A stretch of DNA of 64,000 bases from Chrysomallon squamiferum (GCA_012295275.1 CM022671.1:11169678-11233677); one strand, 5' to 3'; positions 24,323 to 38,889 are shown, numbered from the stretch's first letter. Translations and numbers: made by a program. The notes: a model not told the origin generated them from the sequence alone.

Positions 24323-24661
24323 AGTAGGTAAGTAGTTTGCTTTCAAGTTGGTTTTCCTACCACTGATTTCAAGCAAACAAGCAAACAAACAAACAAATAC
24401 ATTAAAAAATAATAATAATAAGCAAGTAAGTAAATAAATAAATAAACAGTTGTCAAGCATTATACAAATTACAATTTATCACAGCAAAGATCAGCCGCAC
24501 TGGATTCAGGTGAATGAATACTTCCGACACTCTGGCAGTAATGTTTCTAAACTTTGTTTTTGTTCTTTAATTCATCAGTTTCCCACACACAGATTATTAT
24601 TTGAAAAATAACAGAATATATATATATATATAAAAATAAACAAATATATATATATATATTT

Positions 24662-24763
<102 letters not shown>

Positions 24764-25293
24764 ACATTAAAGTAATGGACGAAGGAAAGAGAGGGAATGA
24801 ATGACTTGTAAAAGTACAGTCACGCTATTACTATGAGCTGTGTAAATTTAAAATTTTATTTCAGACACTGACACGTTAGCCGAAGCTAAATTCAAACCCG
24901 CACAGCTTATCACTTTGACTTGTTAATATAATTGATTTTCGCAATCAAAAGTCTTTTTCCTCCAGCTCGGGCAGGACGACACGTGTTTACCTCTCCATTC
25001 TTCTTCGCCTTTTCAGCAAACACACTTTCTCCGAATTACTTTCAGTTACAAATAATTCTTAATAAAATACCAATAGCCTGTGTGCAACAGTTTGAAAAAC
25101 GGGTAAAAGAATTTGAAAAGAAACTTCTAAAAGCCGTCTTTCTTCGGCGACAGCCGCTTTGGCTTTAACTGCGGGATTATGTTCAATGAGAATGTCTCTT
25201 CACATATTTTATTGATTGTAGCGCTGACAGCAGGCTTGATGGCGATCAACGAACAATTTCAATGGCCATAATTCATTAATATTCTTCTCCAGG

Positions 25294-25520
25294 TAAAAGC
25301 GTCGACACTCACACATACACACAAACAGACGGTACTGCTCTCATTCTGTGGAGCAGCTCCGGTCAATTCGTCGATACGATCGCGTTATAAAACCGGGTCT
25401 TCGTCCTGTACATTCCACCAGATCTTCGCCGACTTCTGCCACAGAAGGCTGTCGGGACAGCGCGCGCACACTCCCGCCAGGAGTTACTGGATGTTGGCTG
25501 GCAGTTTTCAAGTTTCGGAC
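25294..25520 (+). other. GC-richer, coding-like island with TATA box and splice signals
   Basis: CTTCTCCAG (acceptor-like) ends at 25293 and GAC/GTGAGA (donor-like) lies at 25520/25521. GTTATAAAACC at 25385-25394 could equally be a TATA box for a plus-strand promoter. Two plus-strand frames are open and protein-like: one reads RRLLPQKAVGTARAHSRQEL, the other RRLSGQRAHTPARSYWMLAG. I cannot choose between a first exon, an internal exon and a decayed retroelement fragment. Later splice-flanked segments at 27305-27338, 32969-33027 and 33317-33381 could belong to the same transcript. Confidence 0.3.
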
Positions 25521-26849
25521 GTGAGAGGTTGGTGCAATTTAAATTCACTTTATATACTTTAATAATAATAATAATATATTTTTTTGTTGTTTTTAAAAAT
25601 TTATTTTTACTGAAAACGTAGATAAAACATTATAATTGTTAGATATTATTACAGAGAACCACTATCGTACATAGAATTAATAACAAAATAAAAAAAAAAA
25701 AAAAAAGGAATTATTTAAACAAAAATATATAATAACCAAAATTAGTGTTTAATTAAAAAAAAAAAAAAAAGAGGGAGATTATAAATGAGAATATATAATT
25801 ATTATTAAATTATTTTTATAATGTTTCAGAACTGTTTATTTAACATTAATCGTACAAAAAAAAAAAAAAAAAGATATACAAAAAAAATATATATTAAAAT
25901 AAATATTATAATAAATATTCAGGAGTGAGGACTATAAATAGGACTAACATGCAGGTTTCAATACCTGTGTTCTGATCACAGCTACAGTAAATCGATGAGA
26001 CGCCATTCATTGGCTGATGAAAAGAAATTCATTTTCTAACCTGATTTATATTGCGTCGATAAATCACAGAAATGTCAGTCATCAAACACCAAGCAGAGAA
26101 AGGGTGAATAAGCTGTTAAACACTCAGACCAAAACCAAAAATCTTAATTTTTATTTCAGTTTTAAGATTAAGAAACACAGTCGTGTTTGTTACACCATTT
26201 TTGTTAATTATGCAAGATTTACCACAGTGTGTGCATGTTTGGGGTTTCGATTTCTCGGTTTTGTTGTGCAGTACTTTTGAAGTTTCTGATATTCGTTTAT
26301 AAATATTTTGTACTCTCATTAGCTAAATAAAGAAAAGAAATCGTGGTCATAGTAAACATAATTAGTATCAAATGTAACCGTACAGCAGCCAGGAAGAAAA
26401 CTAACTGAATGTTTAAAACGTAACAAAAGGTCAGGTTTTTGTGATGCTGAAAGTTTAGAAAAAAAGAAAAGAAAAAAGAAGAAAAATAAAAAATATTATA
26501 TGTATCAAATTATCTCAAGATAACAAAATAAAACTTTTAAAACTCTGATCTGTTGGCTGAAAACGAAACATTTAGTCACCACTGTTATTATTACTTTTAT
26601 AACTTTTATACTCAAAGTTTATCTTCACATTAGTTCATTATCACTCATTTTACGTAACATTTTGTGGCTATATCCCGTTCCAGCCATGGTATCTCATATG
26701 GTAAATATAGCCTATGGAATTCTGCCAACGAGATTTGTTTTTTCATAACTTAATAACAGTACCTCAATTATATTAAAACGTATTTGAAGTATACTTAATA
26801 TTAATTCATTTACGTTATCAGTTTTCTAAATAACATAAAATAAAGCTTC

Positions 26850-26915
26850 CACGAGAGTCGATCCCACGCTCTTGCACACCTGACGGTGACAGGTGAACGA
26901 GATCAACTCAAGCGT
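26850..26915 (-). mobile_element. tRNA-like segment, possible SINE fragment
   Basis: On the minus strand GGGATCGACTCTCG (26852-26865) resembles an RNA polymerase III B box. It is preceded by a tRNA-like stretch, TTGATCTCGTTCACCTG, at an appropriate distance. The cloverleaf is not intact. Confidence 0.3.
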
Positions 26916-27304
26916 AAACTAAACGTCATTTCGTTTTCGTCAGTCAACAATGCACTGTCACTCGAGCGTTTAATTTGTAAAACTTGAATTTCGCTTCAAC
27001 GTTTAACTTAAATTTGTTGAAACCAGAGTTACCGATATTAATAAATTTCCATGTCATCACAAGAGAGAGTTTGATTTATTATTTACTGAGGTAAAATAGA
27101 GGGGGAAAAAGACTGAACATAGTGAATATTGATTATGCAAATACTTACTGCATAGCGACCGTCGTTACCTTGCTACAATGCAGTCTGTTTGGCGTGGATT
27201 GAATATCGACACTTTCATAAATGAATAGTTCTCTCTTTTTTACGTTTTCTATTCTTCTCCGTGTTCAACAACTTAACGATATTCATGATGTTATTTTTAA
27301 ACAG

Positions 27305-27338
27305 GTAACAGGGTTAGTCCAGTTAGCGCTAAAAAGGT
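27305..27338 (+). other. Candidate micro-exon
   Basis: Flanked by TTTTTAAACAG before and GTAAGT after, 34 bases. The phase is compatible with the 25.4 kb island and the 32.97 kb exon. No product can be named. Confidence 0.25.
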
Positions 27339-27409
27339 GTAAGTAAATGTTATTATTGTTTTAAACGTGTTTGGATAAGGATGTATGTTTTCTCCTTTCT
27401 GATCTTGTC

Positions 27410-27449
<40 letters not shown>

Positions 27450-27934
27450 TCTTAATAGTAATCCTACGTGTTGTTTTTATTATATGCGTGCACACATACA
27501 GACAGTCGAACATCCACGCACAAATCTGCGTATGATAGACAGAAGAAAGTAGAACAAAATACTGCCTTACACGAATTTTTCTTTATACAAATGTTTATCA
27601 CATTCTAATAACTCATCTACACTGACAAATACGCGAAGCTGTTTAGGCCGAGTTACAATACAATAATAGAAACCTGAAATCACTCCTGAGGTCACTGAGG
27701 TCACATTTGCACACCTTGGATCTGAAAACTTTCCAGTTTCTGCTTGTCTCGACACGCCTGGTGATCTTTGATAATTTTAACAATTAATATAATCCATTTA
27801 GATGAAGTATGACAACAGGAAAGTATGAAACGAGAGTGAAAAAATATCAAGGTTTTGTAGTAGTGGTAGTGACAGCAGCAGTCTTGTATATGTTTGTGTG
27901 TTTGTTTTTTGAGAGAGAATGTGTTTAAGGGGAT

Positions 27935-27936
<2 letters not shown>

Positions 27937-27999
<63 letters not shown>
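27937..27999. repeat. (GT)n microsatellite
   Basis: About 30 GT units. Confidence 0.95.
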
Positions 28000-28000
<1 letters not shown>

Positions 28001-28443
28001 ATGCATCTGTGTAGGTGTATTCATTAGACATGGGTCTCTCTCCACAGTTATTAAATATATATAAATAAGCAGTTTAATTGCATACGTTGTAAAAACCAGC
28101 CTATGTATAAAAATTCCCGCACAAAGATAAAACCTAAAACTCATCAGACAAGTCCCTTCTCTTCAGTTGAAATCAGTTTTTACCTGGCTGTCTACAACCT
28201 GTCGTACCGAATTATCCACACAATCCTATATATTCATATCGATTTATCTCTTTTAATATCCGTTTAGCTTATTTGCGAAATAGATTTCTTTATCGCGGTT
28301 AATACTGGCCCAGCTTGGAGAGAATAATTTAAATTCTACACAATGCAGACGATGGTGTAACACACTGAAGTAGTAACACACACCGCTACACCGTCGGCTT
28401 TGTTTATTGACGTAACTCTCGGTCGATTGTTAAAAAGCACAGC

Positions 28444-28622
28444 TGTAGTTATTATTAACTCTTTTTTACCTGTGTGTGGAAATACATATGTAGTTATTAT
28501 TAACTCTTTTTTATCTGTGTGGAAATACATATGTAGTTATTATTAACTCTTTTTTATCTGTGTGGAAATACATATGTAGTTATTATTAACTCTTTTTTAT
28601 CTGTGTGGAAATACATATGTAG
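28444..28622. repeat. 43-bp tandem repeat, four copies
   Basis: The unit starts TAGTTATTATTAACTCTTTT and continues TTATCTGTGTGGAAATACAT. The first copy has an extra GT. Confidence 0.9.
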
Positions 28623-29316
28623 TTACTACTGCGTTTGCCTGCTTACAAAGCCGTGTAATATTAAAATATTAAATTTTGACTATTTATTGTTGTTTTTGTT
28701 GTCGCTGAGCTCCATCATCTGCTTCAAAATCATTGTGATTGTTGAAATAGAATAAAAAATTCTAAAAGTAAACAAAACTGATATATATATATATACACAC
28801 ATTATTCAAACATTGTATTGAATGCGGGATATTTCATACCGACATTAAAACGTACTAATACCAATAGTGCTTTTCGATCATATTTTTTTTTAGTCTAGTT
28901 AAGTGTAGGAAATTAATATATCAAAGTATTACATAACTTGATCAGCGCCATTAATTAAGAACAAACTTTACTTTTCAGATCATGAGGGAAAATTGTATTT
29001 AATTAGAACACAGAGAACAGTCTGAAGTGTAGATTTACACAGTAAAATAACACGTCTTAAATTAACTACGAAATTAAAAATTATTGATTTATACTGAATT
29101 TTATTTATTTCGAAATATGATTATTTTTACAAAACAAAAATTTATATTATTATAAATGGAAAAAACAAAACAAATACTGAATAAATAAATAAATAAATAG
29201 AAAATATTTAAAATAATAATAATAATAAAAAATAGAGAATATTGAATTTCCATAGATGCCCGTAAAGAACGACAAAATCAATATGTAACTAGAAAAAGCG
29301 CTGGCAGTCATTTCAG

Positions 29317-29683
29317 GTATACAATACATTCAAACAGCTGTCCCAAGCTGGAATGGAAATCAATGTGTCCGTTATTACTGAATGGACAATTCTCTTCAGT
29401 TTAGATTACTCGACGTTCAAGTAAAGTGTCCCAGCTGAGTTAAGACGGTTAGAACGGATTGGTTCGTGCGGTGATCAAAACGTCCCACACGCCACCGCTC
29501 ACCCAGGTTTGGTCCGCTGTGTAACAGTGGAGAACTGTCAGCGGAAGTCGATCGCCATCATGGTCGTCTGGTATTGTGTGGAAGCCTGAATGCGAGGAAA
29601 CTGAAAGAAGTTTACAGACAGAAAACGGGTGATTGTGTCGTCGGGTTGAAACAGAGTCGAATCATGTTGCTCGCCTCACAGGT
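29317..29683 (+). other. Candidate exon(s) in a CpG-richer stretch
   Basis: CATTTCAG ends at 29316. A 34-codon open frame then reads VYNTFKQLSQAGMEINVSVI and reaches a possible donor TTCAA/GTAAAG at 29420. Further on, ATGTTGCTCGCCTCACAG is followed by GTAAGG at 29684. The stretch 29430-29680 is visibly richer in CG than its surroundings and could be a promoter or first exon. No homology is recognised. Confidence 0.25.
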
Positions 29684-31017
29684 AAGGTATTCAGATTAAT
29701 AACAGGTGAATACTGAGCGCTAGGCGTACTTGAAGTAAAATAAAATAACAATGATATTACTCTGTGTCGTAAAACGTGTCACAACAGTATCGTTCCATCT
29801 GTATTTGCACTCTCAGGCTGAATAGCTTATTTTAGGCTCAGTTCAGTTAAACATTTTTGTTTCGTTGCATCGCTAAGTTTTACTCAGATAGCATAGCACG
29901 TTAACATCAAAATATTTTATTCTAGTCTTTATTGTATGTAATCGATTTCTACTGTTGCTTATTATTATTTTTGTATCAGTATATAATACTATTCGTATGC
30001 AGTATTGTCTGATATAGAGTAATGTAATGTGCTTTACAAATGATTTCAATAAACTAGAATGGTATAATAATTATGATAAAAACTTTATAAACATTTTCTA
30101 ATAAATGCTATCGCTGCTGCTCCCACCGCTACAATAACTGTTGTTATTTCTTTGTTATCTCAGCTTGTTTCCAGTAGTTTAATATTTCTGCATGAACAAC
30201 GCGGACAGTTATGGCTGCTTTCACATACAACTCGAGTTATCGTTTTATTACCTCTGAAAACACAATGTTCAGATCTTATCTGAACGCTTTTCATTAATTT
30301 TATTCGAAATGTGTCATACGAATTTGCCAGCGCTGTAACAAGAACATTAAACATAATTAAACTGAGTCGACAGTAGTGTCTTGTCACAGAATGAAACAAT
30401 CCTACACAGTTTTACTAAACATTATTATCTGCATAATACACTCGACATTTCCCGTAGGCAGCGCCCACTGTCATCCCCGAGAAACACACCCACAGTGTAA
30501 GACCAAACCCACTTTTCTATAAATAGGCATGAAAGGACTGTTGTACGTAATCGTATTTTTTTTTTATTTTTTTTTTATTATAATAATTTACAGCAATATA
30601 CTTCTTAAAAAAGAAAAGAAAACAGAAATAAAAAGTATAAAAGAAATTCTTTGTTTCTTTTTTTTTGCTCATGACTGTGTAACATACTCATTAATGTGAA
30701 TCTTCTACAAAGTAATTATAGTGCTGACAATTTTTTTCGGAGGTTAAATATTCATAGAGAGCAGAGACAGATGATCACCGCCCACTTGTAAATTTCATTC
30801 ATAAATTCATGTTAGTGATCTTACCTGGATGCACCTACAAGTGGGTGAAAGCAAACACACCTGTTGCCGAGAACACCACGTGTACCTTGTGACTAAGTGA
30901 ATTCTGTTTCGTATGATCTGACAGTGAGAGAATGATTCATCAGTTTTTCTGACAGTGAGTGAGAGAAAGTGAAACGAGAGGATGAGACAATGACAGAGGA
31001 AAATAATGTGTGTGTGT

Positions 31018-31142
<125 letters not shown>

Positions 31143-31536
31143 ATAATGAGCAAAAGACGAATCAGCTCAAGAAAATATGTCAACACGAAAATGTTGATAT
31201 GAAAATGTAATCAGCTTCAGTGAAATAAGAGAACAGAAAGCAGACGACGTAGCAAGAGCAAAATATGTCTAACCACCTTTTGATTGTTGCTCAGAAAGCC
31301 GTTGGATTTAATTCGGCGCTCGAGCATCAATCAAAGATTGAAATAGGCAAAAATACGCCGATGCTCTTGTAAGAAAACATTCCCTACAAGAAGAAACCAT
31401 GTAACAGAATAAATAAAACAGAGGTAAGCAACAGCACAATTTTTTATTTATTATGCTTTGAAAGATTTCTTCAGCATTTAGTCCTGTGTGTATATTCATT
31501 TGTGAAAAATATTTTCAGACCATACCCACAACAGAT

Positions 31537-31540
<4 letters not shown>

Positions 31541-31600
<60 letters not shown>
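31541..31600. repeat. (CA)n microsatellite
   Basis: About 28 CA units. Confidence 0.95.
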
Positions 31601-32052
31601 CATACAAAGACACACACGATGTGACACGTGATATATTTTTGTAATTTTGGGAAGTATAGTAATTAAACACTGGGCAAGCTATACTAAGCAAATTACGAAC
31701 ATGTAATAAATGTATATATAATACACATATACATATAATATATGTACTACATGTGGCATTACTTTGTGTGTGAGATGTGTTTATATATACACATACACAC
31801 AAACACACAGATAACATTAAAAGATGTGTGTGTGTATGTTTTTTGTTGAATGAAAATCTGTTAAAAAGCCTATCGTTGTTATAGTCAATATTCACTTGAT
31901 AAAATTCAGTAAAACTGAATGTTGATGTAACCTGTTATGTAGAACAGGAGTATATCGGAACGAAAGAAAGCAGAAATATTATAATCTGTTTAGGACTGGT
32001 TTTTTCTTTTCTTTATTCTCTGACTTCTAAGCGTAAAAACTAAACAACCAAA

Positions 32053-32236
32053 AGCCAGTCTAGTGCTAACAGCAGTGTACAGAATTAACAACAGTCTAGT
32101 GCTAACAGCAGTGTACAGAATTAACAACAGTCTAGTGCTAACAGTAGTGTACAGAATTAACAACAGTCTAGTGCTAACAGCAGTGTACAGAATTAACAAC
32201 AGTCTAGTGCTAACAGCAGTGTACAGAATTAACAAT
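32053..32236. repeat. 36-bp minisatellite, five copies
   Basis: The unit starts CAGTCTAGTGCTAACAGCAG and ends TGTACAGAATTAACAA. Five near-identical copies. The length is divisible by three, so it is open on both strands. Confidence 0.92.
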
Positions 32237-32968
32237 ATTGTATGTGAGAAATAATAACCAGTGCAATAGATCTTTCGTGATAAGTATTGTGCTGAAATGT
32301 GCACAGGATTAATAATACTGTGTCGTCTGCAAACTAGTAAACAACATAAACGAAATACAGTATCTGTTGATATCATTCTAATTTATTACATTCGTACACA
32401 ATGGCTTTTATTTCGAAGAAAATGTGACTTGGTTTCTGAGGTTAATTTCGTTAAAGTGTTGAATGTTCTATACAAAATACAAACTAATACCGTCTGACAT
32501 ATACTTATATATTCAAAAAAAGTTATATCGTTCGGTAAGTTGAATTTATCTTATTGTGTGAAATTCTGGCAAGTAAAATATTTAATTCGTAATCGATATT
32601 GATCTCGATTTCAGAAATACTTAAAATTTCTGTTAATGATATCTTATATAGTAGCTCCTTGTCTATAAAGAGACACACAGACAGATAGATAGATAGACAG
32701 ACAAACAGACACAGATAGAAAGATATATAGATAGACAGAGACAGACAAATACAGATAGATAGAAAAAACCCAGACAAAGCTGACAAAAGAAAACACTTAC
32801 TCTCAGTCATTCTATTCGTCTGTTTGTGTGTGTGTTTGTGTGTCTGTGTTTTTGGGTGTGGGTGTGTCTGTTTGTCTGTGTGTGTATGTGTATGTGTGTG
32901 TGTGTGTCTGTTGATGGAAGGATAGATGGATGGGGGGATGGAAGTGTTTGTTGTCATTTATATTTCAG

Positions 32969-33027
32969 ATACCCTGTACAGTACAAATGAATTATTTCAA
33001 GTGATTTCAAAGAGCAGTATAAAGATG
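32969..33027 (+). other. Candidate exon with strong splice sites
   Basis: TTTATATTTCAG precedes and GTAAGT follows a 59-base segment. One frame is open (TLYSTNELFQVISKSSIKM), another ends in a stop after six codons (YPVQYK). It may be part of a non-coding RNA or of the 25.4 kb transcript. Confidence 0.3.
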
Positions 33028-33316
33028 GTAAGTACACAAGTATACTGTTAACACACACTGTCAGTTTAATGTTACATAAACACCAGATTTTCTTCAAAGT
33101 GTTTACGGGTCGATAACATTTTACTGTTATTCATTTATGGGCTTCTCGTATTTTCATAGCGAGGTCACACGCGTTTATAAAGCTGTATCGTATTTTCCTT
33201 AAATCTTTATTAAATAATGCAGAATGATTTTAATTAGATTTTTTTCTTTTAATTATTCTTTGCAAAACGTGCATTCAGTTGATTTAATATAATTTAAAAT
33301 TTAATTATTTTTCCAG

Positions 33317-33381
33317 TGGACGTGTACAGAATTATAGTGAACGAAAGCGTTTGTGAAAGACAGAAAGAGAGAGGAAAATAA
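33317..33381 (+). other. Candidate exon with strong splice sites
   Basis: Flanked by TTATTTTTCCAG and GTAAGT. All frames look non-coding or terminal, so an untranslated or lncRNA exon is more likely. Confidence 0.25.
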
Positions 33382-33634
33382 GTAAGTGTGTAACAGTGTA
33401 TTACACCACACAAACATGTCCGTCCAAACGTACACACACACTGAACAGATGTAAGGACGGACTGAGAGACAGAGACAGGTTTTTCAAAATAACGTGGTAT
33501 TGAGGTGATAATATAGAAGAACACAAGAAACAATTAGAGTTATTGTAACTACAAATTATTACTGTTAAATAAGTGATATAATATCAATCTCCCTCTCTCT
33601 TTAGTATTTTACACTCATGTACAACAACAACACG

Positions 33635-33800
33635 ACAACAATAGTAGTAGTAGTAGTAGTTGTAGAAATAACTGTAATATAAAAGTAGTAGTAATAGTAG
33701 TAGTAGTAGTAGTAATAATTTAATATAATAGTAGTAGTAAAAGTAGTAGTAGTAGCCGTGGCAGTAGTAACAGTGGTAGTAATAGTAGTAGAAGTTGCTG
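33635..33800. repeat. (GTA)n-rich stretch
   Basis: GTA/GTAA trinucleotides with interruptions. Confidence 0.8.
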
Positions 33801-34111
33801 TTGCTGTGACTTAGTGATAATTTATTCCAGTATAGTCTGACATAACAGTAAACTTCATATCGTCATTGTTCCAGTTATTTCCCGTGTATATACGTAACGT
33901 GTTTTTTTTTTAATTCCACAGTTTATTATATCGACCAGTGGACACTGATGAATGTATTTACTGAATATCAATATGCCTCATGTGCATATAAAAATATTCT
34001 GTGCATCAGCAATGAACACGACAGTTGTCGTAGGTGTTAAACACGCAGGTCAAGCAGTTCTAAACAGCGTTTCAAATAAACTCTTTTATGATGAATCCAA
34101 GAAAACTGGTT

Positions 34112-34207
34112 AATCCTTTTTTTTTTTTTTTTTTTGTTGTTGTTTTGTTTTATACATAAACAACAAACAAAACAACCACCCCACCCCAAAAAAAAAAAAA
34201 AAAAAAA
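34112..34207. repeat. Poly(T)...poly(A) inverted repeat
   Basis: A run of T followed by GTTGTTGTTTTGTTTT, a short ATACAT loop, then AAACAACAAACAAAACAAC, CACCCCACCCC and a run of A. The arms are complementary over roughly 35 bases with a small C-rich bulge. Confidence 0.8.
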
Positions 34208-35020
34208 TTCTATCGAAGTCGCCTATTTTATATTCTGTCTTAAAACCCTAAGAACTGGAGTTATGAAGTCTGTTTATTTTTTATTTATTTTTTATATTTT
34301 AACTGATGTTTGTCTCTGTATGTGTATGTGTGTCTGTGTGTGTATATCCTGTGTGATAGGTGTAGTAAATTCAGTTATAAACTGTAAGCGACGACTTTAA
34401 AACATTTTCACCAAGATTACATATTCTAATATTTCAAAGTTAGATATAACTGAAACCTGAATTTACAGTTACAGTAAAAATATTAATAAATTGTGTGGAA
34501 TGTTTTAATTATCATTTATTAGTCTATTTAGAGTTTGATTGATTGCACTTTCAGACTTGAGTTTTATTCAGAAAAAAATCATTATTAAGAACTGTCTTTC
34601 CGTTCTTGATTCTCTCGAGTACAAAGGCTACATGAAATATCAATTACCAACACTTTGACTTGAAAGGTTACCGGTCTAACTTCGTGTCTTCTGCACAAAT
34701 CGTATGATACCCAGGTCATTGTACATTCAGTCTATGTGCAGATATGTGCGTATGCGTGCGTGTTTGTGCGTGCGTGCGTGTGTGTGTTTGTTTGTACGTG
34801 GACGCTAACGCGCCAATGAATATTTTGCGAAAATATTTTTGTCTTTCTGAAGTTATATGACTGCACCCAAATTGTCAGTTCGTCCTTTTTTCTCTATATT
34901 TGGAAATGTGTACTATTTTTCATATTTCACCAGTTATCCAAAAGTATGTGTTGATCTGTTTATATTCTGCTGAAAAAAACACACGAAATAAAACAAGATG
35001 AAATAAAAATATATTCTTTA

Positions 35021-35158
<138 letters not shown>

Positions 35159-35277
35159 CGAAATACACTTATATATTAATATAGTGTGTCAGGTCTCCTA
35201 ATATTAGGTTATCAGTTATAGAGATAATTATGTGTATGGTGTGATTAATAAAGAACTGGCCTTACACTTATTAAATG

Positions 35278-35459
<182 letters not shown>

Positions 35460-36010
35460 AGACTTGGGACTATTTGAATTGCTCAAGACTGGCTGAGGTT
35501 GTATATAACCACATCGGTGTGAAAAAAGAAAAAAATTAAAAAAAGAAATTTTAAAAATTATTATTGACGAGTTTCCACTCTTATGTTATCTTTACAAAGT
35601 TTCACCACCGACATTTAATTAAACTGTATTAAGCTTTTGTTAACATTTACCCATGCATTCATACGCTTACTCATTAATAAATGCAAAATTTGCTGTTTGT
35701 ATCAGAAATCGTTTCGAGACGTTGATCTGTATGAAGAGAGCCTTTAAGAGATAAGCTGTATGCAGTGAGATTAAACCACTGACAGCTATTTCATTGTCAA
35801 AAAATAGAAATATTCTTTTATTCTCTTTCCACACTACTAAATATGATCCCATTAGCGACAACAACGACTGCAGCTACGACAGTCTTTGATAGCCTGACTG
35901 TATTGTTGTTTCCAGGCTATTCAGTCTGGGCATAACGACGTAGTATAACGGATTAATAGATAACAACGATCATAGGATACTTTATGTGAGTCGGTGAATA
36001 TGCTGTGTTT

Positions 36011-36022
36011 TCGCATGTTTGT

Positions 36023-36068
<46 letters not shown>

Positions 36069-36241
36069 TTGTGTGTGTGCGCGTGTATGATTGTTACGCA
36101 TGAACTGTTTACATAAAAATACATTTTCACGTTTTGTCTCGACACCACAGTGTAAACATACTGTATGTGTAAAAACAAATCGAAAGAACATTATCTACGT
36201 AGCTATCTATACATACAGACAGACAGACAGACAGACAGACA
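36011..36241. repeat. (TG)n and (CAGA)n tracts
   Basis: TG/CG repeats at about 36015-36085, followed by a short CAGA run at about 36217-36241. Confidence 0.85.
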
Positions 36242-36715
36242 TATTTATTTATTTAGATAACATATTATTTCTGATATTGATGCTGGTCATGAAAAACATT
36301 AACGTCCAAGCTTAGATAATGTTTTGTGTGTCTGTTTGTGCATTGTGATCACGTACTAAGAATGTGATTGGATGAATGCTTTGTTAATTAGTGCTGTTAA
36401 TGAATTTAATCCACGATAAATGACTTAAATAAACTGTACAGCTATAGAATTCAGCAGTGTTTCTGTACACTGGGTTGAGACTACAGGTATATATGTCTAT
36501 TAAATGTTTATGTTGCCTAATGACTGAAACTAATCAATGTTTCTGCATAGACTTTGAAGGAAAAACACGAGCGAATTGTTTTTACCTAGTAACAGCTTCG
36601 TTACACTATTAGTAAAGAGATCTTCATAATATTTTAATCTGCTTGTGTCATTCTTTTTTGTGATATACAATTTTACCTACAGAAACGGTTCTTAGCACGC
36701 AATCTCAAATTTAGA

Positions 36716-36753
36716 AACACACACACACACTCTCTCTCTCTCTCCTCACTCAC

Positions 36754-36831
<78 letters not shown>
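36716..36831. repeat. (CT)n microsatellite
   Basis: CACA then CT repeats with a CTCA interruption, and a pure CT run from about 36757. Confidence 0.95.
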
Positions 36832-37514
36832 CACACAAACACACACGCGTACACACAGACACATAATGTATCAAAGAGACATTAACGCCACAATTAATAA
36901 TCAGTACATTCAGTCTAATTTCATACACTAGGACGAATGCAGTGACTCAAATAATTGCAGTTTTAATTCTGAATTTGCGAGAACATGTCTCAAATGAATA
37001 AACTGTGCTCTGTGTTTTTTCATTATTCTATTAAACTGTTATTCTTCGATTTCTTTTGAAAGAATTAACAATGGACTGATTTCCATGAATTGATTTCAAC
37101 GACCAGACTGTCATTCGCTGAAAGAAACTCATGATGTATCTCCCTCCCTTCAATAGGACGCACCACAACGTGCCTGTGACGCGACGGACGCTCTAACTAC
37201 CAGCACGATACACAATGACCCGAATACCTGATGCTAAGTGAAAATGTTGCGTCTCCAAAAAAAAAAAAATGATAATATGTTATAAATTATCACGTGTTCG
37301 AGATATCTCAGCGAATTTCAAATTTACAACTGATAAAAGTTTAGATATGTCTTCAAGAGAAAGGGGAAAACCACAATTTAATTTTATGTCAGAAAATCTT
37401 ACTAACTTGTTATGTTAGTTATCATAGAAAAACAAATGTAAAAGACTGATACTGTAAGTGATTTTGTAAATACCTATAATCAGGAATACAATGGAAATGG
37501 ATATCTTTAGTTCC

Positions 37515-37736
37515 CATGCAATCATCATCATCATCATCATCAGTATCATCCTTCTTCTAATCATCATCTTCATTTCTTTTTTCATCTCCCACTGTTTTTG
37601 GAGCAAGCACCATTACCATTGTCACTATTTTTAATCTGTTTAACTAATCATTACTGTCATCATCATCATCGTCATTATCATCACCGTTGTGGTTCTTATT
37701 GTTCGCCGTCTTCTTGTTTGTTTTCTTCTAATTATT

Positions 37737-37769
<33 letters not shown>

Positions 37770-37770
37770 A
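37515..37770. repeat. (CAT)n and (TTG)n tracts
   Basis: CAT/ATC runs near 37519-37540 and 37655-37685, then about 11 TTG units near 37737-37768. Confidence 0.85.
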
Positions 37771-38677
37771 ATAAGTGTCGTAGAGTTACATACGCACACA
37801 CACACAAAAAAAGAAGAAGTAAAAAAAAGTAACAATATATGTTCTTACCTCTCTGTTTTCCCAATCCAACAGATTTCAAATTTTACAGCAGCGCGCCATT
37901 ACTTGCAAGTCCGAAATTCTCCAGTTTAGTTTTACATGCAGTGAATATAAAAATCATGTTCTGTTTTTTTTTGTTTTTTTTTGTTTTTTTCCTTCAGTTT
38001 CTGACAATATTTATTTTTATTTCAAATTGTATAAATAATTTATGAAGGGTGATTACCATAAATTGTGCAATAAAATACAACACAACAAGAGGCACACCCA
38101 TTTTGACTGAATATTTAAAGGAAAAAGGAAAACAGGCGAGAAAAACGTGCAAGTGTTTTCATGTTTGTGAATTCAGGTCACTAAAAACCGTCAGCGTGAC
38201 TGTAGGTAATACACATGAAAACTATTCAAAATTTTTGCATAAATCTATACATTTTTTTTTTTTTTTTAATCTTTATTCTGACTTTCTGAATATTCTGTAG
38301 CAGTGTCGACTGCTTACACTGATAATAATAGTTATTTTATTTCAGTTCAAGGGAGGTAACTCATTTCTTGTCTTTTAATAACGAAGTATTCCATAGACTT
38401 GAACATCCACGAATAATTTTTGTTATTGCAGTTCGCGCGCGATTTTACAAGAACGATAAACACGAAATAAATAAATATTTTATTTTAATATACTGGGTTT
38501 TTTTTTAACGTATTTGAATTTAGAAGTTCAATTCTATTACATCTCATGAGTATTTTAAAATACGCTTAAATAAACGAATAATTATGAAGAAAGAAATGAA
38601 AGTAATTTTAACTGTAACGACTGCTTGATTTCAGAATATTAAACAGATAAATATTTGTTCTTATTGTTCAGCATATT

Positions 38678-38680
<3 letters not shown>

Positions 38681-38761
<81 letters not shown>

Positions 38762-38846
38762 GGGGGAGGAGAGAGGGGAGAGAGGGAGGAGAGAGAGAGG
38801 GGAGAGAGAGTAGGAGGTACTGCAGCATCTTTCTCATTCTTCAGTA

Positions 38847-38889
<43 letters not shown>

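Noticed and set aside
24932-25168. 78-codon plus-strand frame
   Set aside because: No homology or splice context; the predicted peptide looks random.
30160-30399. 79-codon minus-strand frame with several cysteines
   Set aside because: No splice sites, no recognisable spacing of metal ligands, and base composition like the surrounding non-coding DNA.
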